Shown here: piece by piece, positions 7,399-14,502 of the stretch
Layout: the number at the start of each line of letters is the position of its first letter
How positions within the stretch are numbered: the first letter of the stretch is position 1
NCBI GenBank assembly: GCA_964387745.1
Contig: CAYLXL010000038.1
Coordinates: 1 to 21,645, forward strand
Reading direction: 5' to 3'
DNA length: 21,645 bases
Source of the DNA: JAGOUU01 sp964387745
GTDB taxonomy: Bacteria; Pseudomonadota; Gammaproteobacteria; JAGOUU01
Notes under the pieces: model-generated
Told to the model about the DNA's origin: nothing
The model's database searches: none
The model's input: the letters and a program-made list of their open reading frames with translations, nothing else
Position numbers and translations under genes: made by a program

Positions 7399-7713
7399 CT
7401 ATGGGGTTATTTTAGCAGGTTTGTTGGTGTTTTGATAATTTCTAATGAATTGCCCTTGATTAGTGATAATGCTATTTTTTGGAATATAGGGGTGGGTATT
7501 ATGACGGTATCTTTTTATAGGTTTTTTAGTCATTACCCAGTTACCATCCGAATTATAATATCCAGAATAATCTACATAAGGCTCGCCATTGTAATACCTG
7601 ATAGATACATTTTTATCGGTAGCGACACTACCTGCAGCTAGTGCCTGCATTTCTACTAATAAAAAAATAATTATTATGCTACCTATCAAGATGTTACGTT
7701 TACTGATCGCCAT
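7399..7713 (-). CDS. Small secreted protein, unknown
   Basis: A 104-residue protein with a clear signal peptide: basic MAISKRN, a hydrophobic core at 9-20 and probable cleavage at QALA/AGS near residue 27. The mature part is rich in Tyr, Asn and Lys (YYNGEPYVDYSGYYNSDGN, then KRYRHNTHPYIPK), lacks Cys and is basic, so it is probably periplasmic or extracellular. The start is well supported by AGGTGG about five bases upstream. The gene is divergent from the M4 metalloprotease and may share regulatory DNA with it. I recognise no domain; structural, envelope-binding or protease-partner roles are equally open. Confidence 0.62.
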   Translation of the reverse strand: MAISKRNILIGSIIIIFLLVEMQALAAGSVATDKNVSIRYYNGEPYVDYSGYYNSDGNWVMTKKPIKRYRHNTHPYIPKNSIITNQGQFIRNYQNTNKPAKITP

Positions 7714-7815
7714 ATTACCACCTCACCTGTTAGACAATAATAAATCAATAAAGTTCCTGAAAGTTTCGTGGATTTCTTGCTATTTAAATTATGCTGGTGC
7801 TAAACTTAGATCAAT

Positions 7816-7847
7816 AGACATATTAATTGTCTGGAGTATAAATACTC
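7816..7847 (+). promoter_or_regulatory. Two adjacent palindromes upstream of the M4 protease
   Basis: AGACA-TATTAAT-TGTCT occupies 7816-7832 and GAGTAT-AA-ATACTC occupies 7834-7847. The second overlaps a TATAAA that could be the -10 box of the protease gene, whose ATG is 23 bases downstream. The layout looks like repressor or activator half-sites over a core promoter. I cannot name the regulator, and short AT-rich palindromes also arise by chance. Confidence 0.35.
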
Positions 7848-7869
7848 TACTACTACATGGAGAATAAGC

Positions 7870-9432
7870 ATGGACAGCTACTCACTCAAAAGTAATTTAA
7901 AAACGAGCTTATTATGCTTGTTCTTAATTAGCCCATCATCTTTCGGCGTTACAAGTATCTCTTTAGATAATGAAAAACTACCTTCAAGCTTTAATACAGG
8001 TTTGAATAGTTTATATCAAATTAAAGCTAGTAAAGAAATTGTTTTACCTAATGGAAAAATTAAATATAAATATAAACAACTTTATAAAAATATACCAGTT
8101 TGGGGTGCTAGTTTAGTAAAAGAAGATAATGCTAAGTTCCATGGTTCTTTATTAATGGGTATAGAGCAAGATCTAGATAAAGTCACGCCAAAGTTATCAA
8201 TCGATGATGCGGTTAAGCTGATAAAAAATAGATTCAAAGATTTTGATGATGACGCAGCTAATTTAAATATTGATTTATATATTAAAGATGTAAACAGTAC
8301 TGCTGTTTTAATATATAAAATTGATTTTTTATTGGAAAAACCAAGTTTATCGCGTCCAAATATGATTATGGATGCAAATAATGGTGAAATCTTAGAATTA
8401 TGGGACGGACTAACTAATATTGAAAAAGCTCAATCCACAGGTCCTGGCGGAAATGAAAAGATTGGCCGATACGAATTCGGTAAGGATTATGATTATTTAG
8501 AAACCACAAAAGTAGGCAAAAAATGCCATATGAAAAATGTAAATGTACTTACTTTTGACAATAAGCATTCTGAAAGCACAATGTCTTATGCAAAAGAAAA
8601 ACCATTTAAGTTTGATTGTTCAGAAAATACTTATAAAGAAATCAATGGTGGCTATTCTCCTATCAATGACGCTCATTATTTTGGCAATGTTGTGTTCCAG
8701 ATGTATAAAGACTGGTTTGATGTCAAGCCGATTAATTCAAAATTAAAACTATTAGTTCATTACGGTAAAAAATTTGAAAATGCTGTTTGGACCGGTAAAG
8801 AAATGCTTTTTGGTGATGGAGATAAAATATTCTATCCATTAGTATCTTTAGATGTACTTGCACATGAAGTAAGTCATGGCTTCACTGAGCAAAACTCAGG
8901 ATTGATTTATAGCGATACTCCTTCAGGCGGTATTAATGAATCATTTTCAGATATAGCAGGCGAAGCAGCTAAATTTTATATGCATAAAGATAAGCCTGAA
9001 GCAGAACGAAATGATTGGATGCTCGCAGGTAATGTTTTCAAAGGAGGTAATGATAAAGCATTACGTTACTTCGATGATCCAAAAAAAGATGGTGAATCGA
9101 TTGATAATGCAAAAGACTTTACTTTATTTATGGATCCACATTACAGCTCAGGTGTATTCAATAAAGCATTTTACAATTTAGCTACCACTCCTAATTGGAA
9201 TGTAGCTAAAGCCTTTAAACCTTTTGTTGTCGCCAATCAAGTGTATTGGAAGTCAAATACTGGTTTTGACGATGCTGCATGCGGTGTCTTTAAAGCTGCT
9301 AAAGATTTAGAACAAAACACTGATGATGTTATAGCTGCTTTCAAAAAGGTTGGCGTTAACGCTGAATGTAAAAACAACAAAGAAAAAGATAATAAAGATA
9401 ACAATAAAGAGGAAACTCAAGAACAAGCATAA
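7870..9432 (+). CDS. Secreted M4 (thermolysin/vibriolysin-type) zinc metalloprotease
   Basis: A 520-residue secreted endopeptidase precursor. An N-terminal hydrophobic segment (10-26) is the export signal. Residues about 30-180 match the FTP/PepSY propeptide that folds and inhibits M4 enzymes. The catalytic domain runs from about 195 to 498: HEVSH (His332, Glu333, His336), the third zinc ligand Glu357 in GGINESFSD, and catalytic His424 in DPHYSSGVFNKAFYNLA. Cysteines at 219/250 and 471/500 could form disulfides, as in pseudolysin-type members; Legionella ProA is a comparable protein. Beyond residue 500 there is an unusual Lys/Asn/Asp/Glu-rich tail of about 20 residues. GGAG at 7859-7862 sits seven bases before the ATG, and a strong terminator follows. 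All catalytic residues are intact. The role could be nutrient acquisition or host-tissue damage. Confidence 0.95.
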   Translation: MDSYSLKSNLKTSLLCLFLISPSSFGVTSISLDNEKLPSSFNTGLNSLYQIKASKEIVLPNGKIKYKYKQLYKNIPVWGASLVKEDNAKFHGSLLMGIEQDLDKVTPKLSIDDAVKLIKNRFKDFDDDAANLNIDLYIKDVNSTAVLIYKIDFLLEKPSLSRPNMIMDANNGEILELWDGLTNIEKAQSTGPGGNEKIGRYEFGKDYDYLETTKVGKKCHMKNVNVLTFDNKHSESTMSYAKEKPFKFDCSENTYKEINGGYSPINDAHYFGNVVFQMYKDWFDVKPINSKLKLLVHYGKKFENAVWTGKEMLFGDGDKIFYPLVSLDVLAHEVSHGFTEQNSGLIYSDTPSGGINESFSDIAGEAAKFYMHKDKPEAERNDWMLAGNVFKGGNDKALRYFDDPKKDGESIDNAKDFTLFMDPHYSSGVFNKAFYNLATTPNWNVAKAFKPFVVANQVYWKSNTGFDDAACGVFKAAKDLEQNTDDVIAAFKKVGVNAECKNNKEKDNKDNNKEETQEQA

Positions 9433-9465
9433 ATAAAATTATCTAACATTATTTATTAATTATCT

Positions 9466-9498
9466 AAAAAAGCCATCATCTAAAATGATGGCTTTTTT
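9466..9498. terminator. Strong rho-independent terminator, bidirectional
   Basis: AGCCATCAT (9471-9479) pairs perfectly with ATGATGGCT (9485-9493) around a five-base loop. Five A's flank it on the left and five T's on the right, so either strand gives a hairpin followed by a U-run. It lies between the convergent ends of the M4 protease (9432) and the tatD operon (9688) and can serve both. Confidence 0.93.
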
Positions 9499-9543
9499 AT
9501 TTGGAAGATATATATTTTCAGGTCCGTAGAGGCATTCAAGATT

Positions 9544-9687
9544 TACCCCATCCCCTTCGCTTCGCTCAGGTACTTCCCCAAGGGGAAGAGTTAATCCGTG
9601 CAACTTAAAGAGCGTGAACAATTACCTTCGCTCAGCTACTTCCTCAAGGGGAAATATTAATCAGTGCAACTTAAAAAGCGCGAATTA
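9544..9687 (+). repeat. Dispersed hairpin repeat, copies 3a and 3b in tandem
   Basis: The first unit holds the full core taccccatccccttcgc, then ttcgctcaggta, and the palindrome CTTCCCC-AA-GGGGAAG at 9573-9588. A tail follows: agttaatccgtgcaacttaaagagcgtgaacaatta, split across 9589-9623. The second unit (about 9624-9687) repeats ccttcgctcag, ctacttcctcaagggga and the tail aatcagtgcaacttaaaaagcg with substitutions. It has thus diverged from its neighbour and lost perfect palindromy. The tandem runs right up to the tatD stop codon. Confidence 0.75.
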
Positions 9688-10470
9688 TTACTTTATTCGA
9701 GCTAATTTGAATAAATCATAGAAGTTCTGTGTAGTATTTTTACCTACTACCTCTAAAGACAGATTTCTCAACTCTGCAATTTTAGCAGCAACATACTTTA
9801 CATATTGGGGGTAATTAGGCTTACCTCTAAATGGTACTGGAGCCAAATAAGGACAATCTGTTTCTATTAATAAACGATCAAGGGGCACTTTTTGAGCAAC
9901 CTCATGAACTTGGGTAGCGTTTTTAAAAGTCACAATGCCTGATAAGGATATATAAAAACCTAAATCTAAAGCTTGTTTTGCAATTGACCAGTCTTCTGTA
10001 AAACAATGCATCACACCATTAATGCCACTTGCATGCTGCTTTAGAACATTGATAGTATCTTCTGGGGCGTTTCTAGTATGAATAATCAACGGTTTATTTA
10101 ATTGTTTTGCGATATCAATATGAGCAATAAAGCGATCACTTTGCCAGCTTTGTTTCTCTTCAGTTCGATAATAGTCTAAACCAGTCTCCCCTATTGCTAT
10201 AACTTCTTTATGTTTTGCTTGTTCTAGCAATACATCAATATCATCTTTAGCTAGTTTTTCTTCATTTGGATGAATACCTGCTGAGATAGAAACACTAGGG
10301 TATTTATTAGCTATAGCTAACAAATCAGGAAAAGCCGCCAAGTCTATAGAAACACAAAGCAAATGCTCAATCTGATCTGCTGTACACTGCGCTAACACTT
10401 CATCAAGATTATTATAACTATCAGCTGAGAAGTCTATTAAATTTAAATGACAATGGGAATCGATAAACAT
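9688..10470 (-). CDS. TatD-family metal-dependent nuclease/hydrolase (YcfH-like)
   Basis: A 260-residue cytoplasmic TIM-barrel metal-dependent hydrolase. Metal ligands are all visible: His6 and His8 in FIDSHCHLN, Glu95 in IGETGLDYYR, His131 in HTRNAPED, His155 in MHCFTED and Asp205 in LIETDCPYLAP. Length is that of TatD/YcfH proteins, which act as 3'-5' DNA exonucleases or deoxyribonucleases. In E. coli the YcfH gene directly follows holB; here an amino acid permease lies between them, with only eight bases separating permease and tatD. It is the last gene of the fab-replication block, ending at a repeat and a terminator. The family includes three E. coli paralogues, and position favours YcfH. 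Confidence 0.93.
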   Translation of the reverse strand: MFIDSHCHLNLIDFSADSYNNLDEVLAQCTADQIEHLLCVSIDLAAFPDLLAIANKYPSVSISAGIHPNEEKLAKDDIDVLLEQAKHKEVIAIGETGLDYYRTEEKQSWQSDRFIAHIDIAKQLNKPLIIHTRNAPEDTINVLKQHASGINGVMHCFTEDWSIAKQALDLGFYISLSGIVTFKNATQVHEVAQKVPLDRLLIETDCPYLAPVPFRGKPNYPQYVKYVAAKIAELRNLSLEVVGKNTTQNFYDLFKLARIK

Positions 10471-10478
10471 AAATTAGA

Positions 10479-11723
10479 TTAAAATAACATATTCGATATT
10501 GAATACAATAGGATACTAATATTCAATATTATTAAAAATAAGATAAATGGTTTACCGCCTGGAATAAATTGTTTACCTACATAAGATAAGTGGTAGCGCC
10601 CTGAATAAAGCATAGCTAAAGGTATAAGCACTAAAAATGAAAGAACTAGAATTCCAGCGTAACTTAAAGCAGCTATAAAAATTCCAGGATTAATAAGAAC
10701 TACTATTAATGGCAAAGCAAACGATAAAACGTATACTATAATATTTTTAGTATGCGTGTTTGGTCGTGCACAATTATAATATTTACTACATGCGCTACCG
10801 ACCATATCATGGATAAAGTCAACCAAACATAAGCCTACACCTAGAAAAGAAGTTGCAGCGCTAATACTAATAAAAGTTTTACTAAAGAGCGCTAACAGTG
10901 TATAGCCTGAATTAATAGCTATTGAATTAATTAAATCAGTATTGGGATTCGAAGAACTAGCTATGGCTATTAGCCCATTATCACCCATTTTTGGAATTAA
11001 GCCCTGTACTGCTAGCACCCAAAGACTGTATAAAATAAGCGGTATGGAACAACCGATAACAAGCGTTTTAGTCAAGCTCGCATGATTATCATCTAAATAA
11101 GCTCGTAATGACGGCAATATAATAGCAAAACCAAAGGCGGTATTCATTACCATAAAGCCATCAACTGAGTAACCGCTCGTAATCGTCTGTCCTACAGTAG
11201 TTAAATCAATATTGATTTGTGAGAGCATCAACATTAACATCATGAAAAAAGCAGTTAATTTTGTGATCATCAACAATCTATTAGTGAGATCAATAATTCT
11301 TATGCCGCTTGCTATTACACTAAATAATAGAAAAAATACGATAACTGTAGTTTGCCATTTAGGTAAAAATAAATCGTAATTAGCGAGTAAACCATGCAGC
11401 ACATCACTACAACCAGATATATAAGCACAGATTAAAGCATATAATAAAAGTAAATATATAATAATAGCTAAAGTATTACCCACATTACCCAGGGTGTTTT
11501 TTGCCATAGTAAACAGATTGCTGCCACTTGGCATCCAAAGATTCACTTCTAAAATAGCAAATGCACCTATAGTCATTATTACCCAGCTTGCAAGTAAGAA
11601 AACAAAGTTCGTACTAAAAGCATAAGGGGCAGCTGTCAGTGGCAAAGCCAACATACCGGCACCGAGACAAGTGCCTAAGAGCATGAGGATACTACCGAAA
11701 ATTTTGAAATTAACTTTTTTCAT
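10479..11723 (-). CDS. Aromatic amino acid permease (HAAAP family, TyrP/Mtr-like)
   Basis: A 414-residue inner-membrane symporter with about eleven hydrophobic segments. The first carries GTCLGAGMLALPLTAAP, the signature of the hydroxy/aromatic amino acid permease family, whose members import tyrosine or tryptophan with protons (TyrP has 403 residues). Its start overlaps the holB stop by four bases (ATGA), which suggests translational coupling, and tatD follows after eight bases. This insertion between holB and tatD is not part of the E. coli order. Tyrosine versus tryptophan preference cannot be decided from sequence. Auxotrophy for aromatic amino acids would explain tight coupling to housekeeping genes, but that is speculation. 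Confidence 0.9.
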   Translation of the reverse strand: MKKVNFKIFGSILMLLGTCLGAGMLALPLTAAPYAFSTNFVFLLASWVIMTIGAFAILEVNLWMPSGSNLFTMAKNTLGNVGNTLAIIIYLLLLYALICAYISGCSDVLHGLLANYDLFLPKWQTTVIVFFLLFSVIASGIRIIDLTNRLLMITKLTAFFMMLMLMLSQINIDLTTVGQTITSGYSVDGFMVMNTAFGFAIILPSLRAYLDDNHASLTKTLVIGCSIPLILYSLWVLAVQGLIPKMGDNGLIAIASSSNPNTDLINSIAINSGYTLLALFSKTFISISAATSFLGVGLCLVDFIHDMVGSACSKYYNCARPNTHTKNIIVYVLSFALPLIVVLINPGIFIAALSYAGILVLSFLVLIPLAMLYSGRYHLSYVGKQFIPGGKPFILFLIILNISILLYSISNMLF

Positions 11724-12649
11724 AGTCTGACTTTTGAATCTACATCAGCCATTTGCAGGGCATATAATATATTATATATAACATTACTAGCATCGATAGC
11801 AATATTGTTGTCCAAATGATTTTTATATTTCTTAATAAGTTCAAAAGTTGCCTTACTAAAACCTGATGACCCTGAGCTATTAATAAAATTTCTCGTTAAT
11901 AGATAATTAATTATGTTAATAAAGTTTGTAACGTCAATTATATTTTTTTTATTTTCTTTGATTGTAAAAAGTTCTATAGCCTGTTTATGTAAAGTAATAA
12001 CATTAATATTAGTCAGAGAGGTTAATATATTGGTCGTTTTTTTTATTTTATCCAAATAACCATTTGAGTAATCTTGTAATGCTTTCAGTGGTCCAAACCC
12101 AGCAAGTTCTAATAAACAAGCTTGATCAGATTTGTCACTAACGCCATTAGATGATAGCCATTGACAAGCAATTTCAGCTTTGGCAGTAACAACAATCTTG
12201 AAGCAACGGCTTAATATAGTAGGCAAAACCTTATTCAGGTTGCTACTTGTGAGAATAAAAAAATTATTATGATTCTCTTCTTCGAGGGTTTTTAATAAAC
12301 CATTAGCCGCGCCAGTAGCAAGATTCTCGCAATTATTAATTATAAAAATATTATAATTGTCCAGTGTGGCTGTCCGATGTGAACAATCAATAATCTCTCG
12401 GATATCATCCATGGTAATTTTTTCTTGATCTGTACCAAAGCTAATAATACTAGATAAATTCTTGTTAATAATCTTGGCAATGTTACTGGCTAATAGTGAT
12501 TTACCCGACCCTTGTGGTCCATATAACAAAGTAACTCTAGATAGTTTATTCAGACTAATTAATTTTTTGATATAGTCTTCATGCGAGGTTAACCAAGGTA
12601 AGCTTATAAGTGTATTTGATTTATCTGATATATCTGCAGCGTTAACCAT
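11720..12649 (-). CDS. holB: DNA polymerase III delta' subunit, zinc-module-less
   Basis: Delta' is the rigid stator subunit of the clamp loader that opens the beta clamp. The protein has 309 residues against 334 in E. coli. The Walker A is intact (GPQGSGKS, 44-51), followed by ANGLLKTLEEE (about 115-125), the sensor region ILTSSN and the SRC motif (147-149). The segment after Walker A, which in E. coli holds four zinc-binding cysteines, is shortened and contains none of them. The C-terminal part is Asn/Ile/Lys-rich and poorly conserved. Position between tmk (8-base overlap) and the permease (4-base overlap) matches the conserved tmk-holB pair and secures the call over DnaX-type paralogues. 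Confidence 0.88.
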   Translation of the reverse strand: MVNAADISDKSNTLISLPWLTSHEDYIKKLISLNKLSRVTLLYGPQGSGKSLLASNIAKIINKNLSSIISFGTDQEKITMDDIREIIDCSHRTATLDNYNIFIINNCENLATGAANGLLKTLEEENHNNFFILTSSNLNKVLPTILSRCFKIVVTAKAEIACQWLSSNGVSDKSDQACLLELAGFGPLKALQDYSNGYLDKIKKTTNILTSLTNINVITLHKQAIELFTIKENKKNIIDVTNFINIINYLLTRNFINSSGSSGFSKATFELIKKYKNHLDNNIAIDASNVIYNILYALQMADVDSKVRL

Positions 12650-13262
12650 AAAATGTATCTAAAACCTTATAAATGTCATTTTCTAGCTGTTCTAAAGATT
12701 GACCTGAATCAATTGTCACCATCTTAGGGTTGTTTTTAGCTAGAGCTTGGTATCTGTCTCTTACCCGCTTAAAAAAGTTTAAATCTTCTTGCTCTATTCT
12801 ATCAAGATCACCACGTTTTCTTGCCCGTTTTAAACCTGTCACTGGATCTATATCTAAATAAATACATAGATCGAAACTAAAATCACCTATGCAGGTATCT
12901 TTCAAAAAACTAATAATTTCTTGATCAACCCCTCTGCCACCAGCTTGATAAGCTATCGTTGAATAATCATGGCGATCGCCAATTACCCATATATTATTAG
13001 CTAGCGCTGGTTTAATAACATTATTAATTAATTGCAAACGAGCTGCATATAATAATAACACTTCGGTGCGACAGTCTATTGTTTCGTCTTTATAATGTCT
13101 TTTTAGTAGATCACGCACACCTTCTGCTAATTCTGTACCACCAGGCTCTCTAGTTTGAATAAAATTAATATTTTTACGTGTTAAATATTTTTTTATAAAC
13201 TCTATGGCGGTAGACTTACCTGCTCCCTCGATACCCTCTATAACTATAAATTGCGCCTTCAT
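12642..13262 (-). CDS. tmk: Thymidylate kinase
   Basis: Thymidylate kinase phosphorylates dTMP to dTDP for DNA synthesis. This 206-residue cytoplasmic enzyme (213 in E. coli) shows the P-loop GIEGAGKS (10-17), TREPGGTELAE (37-47) for dTMP binding, GDRHDYSTIAYQAGGRG with Asp96-Arg97, and an Arg-rich lid segment RARKRGDLDRIE (146-157). All functional motifs are intact. It lies ten bases after mltG and overlaps holB by eight bases, so the three are surely co-transcribed. Confidence 0.96.
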   Translation of the reverse strand: MKAQFIVIEGIEGAGKSTAIEFIKKYLTRKNINFIQTREPGGTELAEGVRDLLKRHYKDETIDCRTEVLLLYAARLQLINNVIKPALANNIWVIGDRHDYSTIAYQAGGRGVDQEIISFLKDTCIGDFSFDLCIYLDIDPVTGLKRARKRGDLDRIEQEDLNFFKRVRDRYQALAKNNPKMVTIDSGQSLEQLENDIYKVLDTFYG

Positions 13263-13272
13263 ATTATACCTG

Positions 13273-14364
13273 CTATACCTTCTTTTGATAGAGCTTAACA
13301 GCTGCGTTATGTTCTTCTAATGTTTTGGAAAAAAAATGGGTACCATCGCCTTTAGAAACGAAATAGTAATACTCATGTTTGGTCGGATTGATAGCAGCGC
13401 GCAAAGAACCGAGACTAACAGTGCCTATGGGTCCAGGGGGTAACGACTTGTTAATATAAGTATTGTACGGGCTATCGTAACTTAAGTCTTCTTTCGTTAG
13501 ATTACCCTTATATTTATCACCTAAGCTATATATAACCGTAGGATCAACTTGTAATGGCATGTTTCTTAATAGTCTATTATAAATTACACCAGAAACTATT
13601 TTGCGTTCATTGTTATCAGCCGTCTCTTTTTCTAAAATTGAAGCCAGAATCAAAGCCTGGTACGGCGTGTTTACAGCCTGAAAGTAAGCACTATCTCTAG
13701 GGTATATTTTTATGCTCTCTTCCCAGAGATTATTTAAAGTGGCGATTAGTTTCATATAGGCCACAGAGAATAACTCCAAATCAGCTTGTTGACTTTTATA
13801 AAAATAAGTATCAGGAAACAAGAGCCCATCTAAATTAGCAACCTTCTCCGGGTCAACTATACTGAGACTTAGTTTATCTTGGTTATTATTTAGGAACTTT
13901 TTTTGCTCAGTTATTGTTTTGATAAATAAACTAGGATTGACTAGCGTATCAGTGATTATTAATCTTAATTTTTGTTCTTGTTTCAAGCGCGCTGCTATAC
14001 TGCTAATAGTTTCACCTTCATTGATTCTAAAGCTGTATTTTTTTACATCGCCAGTGGATATTTTTTTTATAAGATTAAAAATACTGGTGTTAGTTAATAA
14101 CTCGTATTCACCCGCTTGGATTTTACTATCTTTATTTAAAATTATTAATGCTAGTTTAAACAGCTTTGGCGATCTAATAATTTTATCTGTGTATAATTTT
14201 TGAGCTATCAGTGTAGCCGGTTGGCCGGTTGGGATTTCTATTAGATAGTTACTTGATAGCTTTAAAGAAGCAAATAAGTAATATATAAAAAATATAGCGA
14301 TAATGCCTAAGATTATAAGCCCTGAAGATAGTAGCCTTATTATTTTTTTTTTGTTTAAGTCCAT
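13273..14364 (-). CDS. mltG: Endolytic murein transglycosylase MltG (YceG-like)
   Basis: MltG cuts nascent peptidoglycan strands near the inner membrane and limits glycan length. The 363-residue protein has one N-terminal membrane anchor (about 9-33), then a LysM-like region (INEGETISSIAARL, 114-127). The YceG domain follows with PDTYFYKS, the catalytic Glu245 in ASILEKE, and VDPTVIYSLG and SLPPGPIGTVSLGSLRAA, which are hallmark patches. The bulk is periplasmic. tmk follows after ten bases. Upstream, 138 bases containing a dispersed repeat separate it from fabF, where E. coli has pabC; whether transcription passes through is uncertain. Confidence 0.94.
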   Translation of the reverse strand: MDLNKKKIIRLLSSGLIILGIIAIFFIYYLFASLKLSSNYLIEIPTGQPATLIAQKLYTDKIIRSPKLFKLALIILNKDSKIQAGEYELLTNTSIFNLIKKISTGDVKKYSFRINEGETISSIAARLKQEQKLRLIITDTLVNPSLFIKTITEQKKFLNNNQDKLSLSIVDPEKVANLDGLLFPDTYFYKSQQADLELFSVAYMKLIATLNNLWEESIKIYPRDSAYFQAVNTPYQALILASILEKETADNNERKIVSGVIYNRLLRNMPLQVDPTVIYSLGDKYKGNLTKEDLSYDSPYNTYINKSLPPGPIGTVSLGSLRAAINPTKHEYYYFVSKGDGTHFFSKTLEEHNAAVKLYQKKV

Positions 14365-14430
14365 TAATTTGATTCCAGGGCAAAACTTTTATGATAAATG
14401 CTCTATGTACGCCTCCACCTAAAGTGAATG

Positions 14431-14480
14431 ATCTTCCCCTTTAAGGGAAGTACCCGAAGCGTAGCGAAGGGGGATGGGGT
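14431..14480 (-). repeat. Dispersed hairpin repeat, copy 4
   Basis: In reverse orientation this copy reads ccccatcccccttcgctacg, then cttcgggtacttccc, completed by the palindrome CTTCCC-CTTTAA-GGGAAG at 14433-14450. It differs from copy 3a in the middle (tacgcttcggg against ttcgctcagg) but keeps both ends. It lies 22 bases after the fabF stop, in the gap where pabC is found in E. coli. As RNA it would form a hairpin between fabF and mltG. Confidence 0.75.
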
Positions 14481-14502
14481 AATTTTGTCGACCAATCCCT
14501 AA

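Noticed and set aside
9544..9687. CRISPR-like array
   Set aside because: Only two diverged units without unique spacers; it is a tandem copy of a dispersed repeat.
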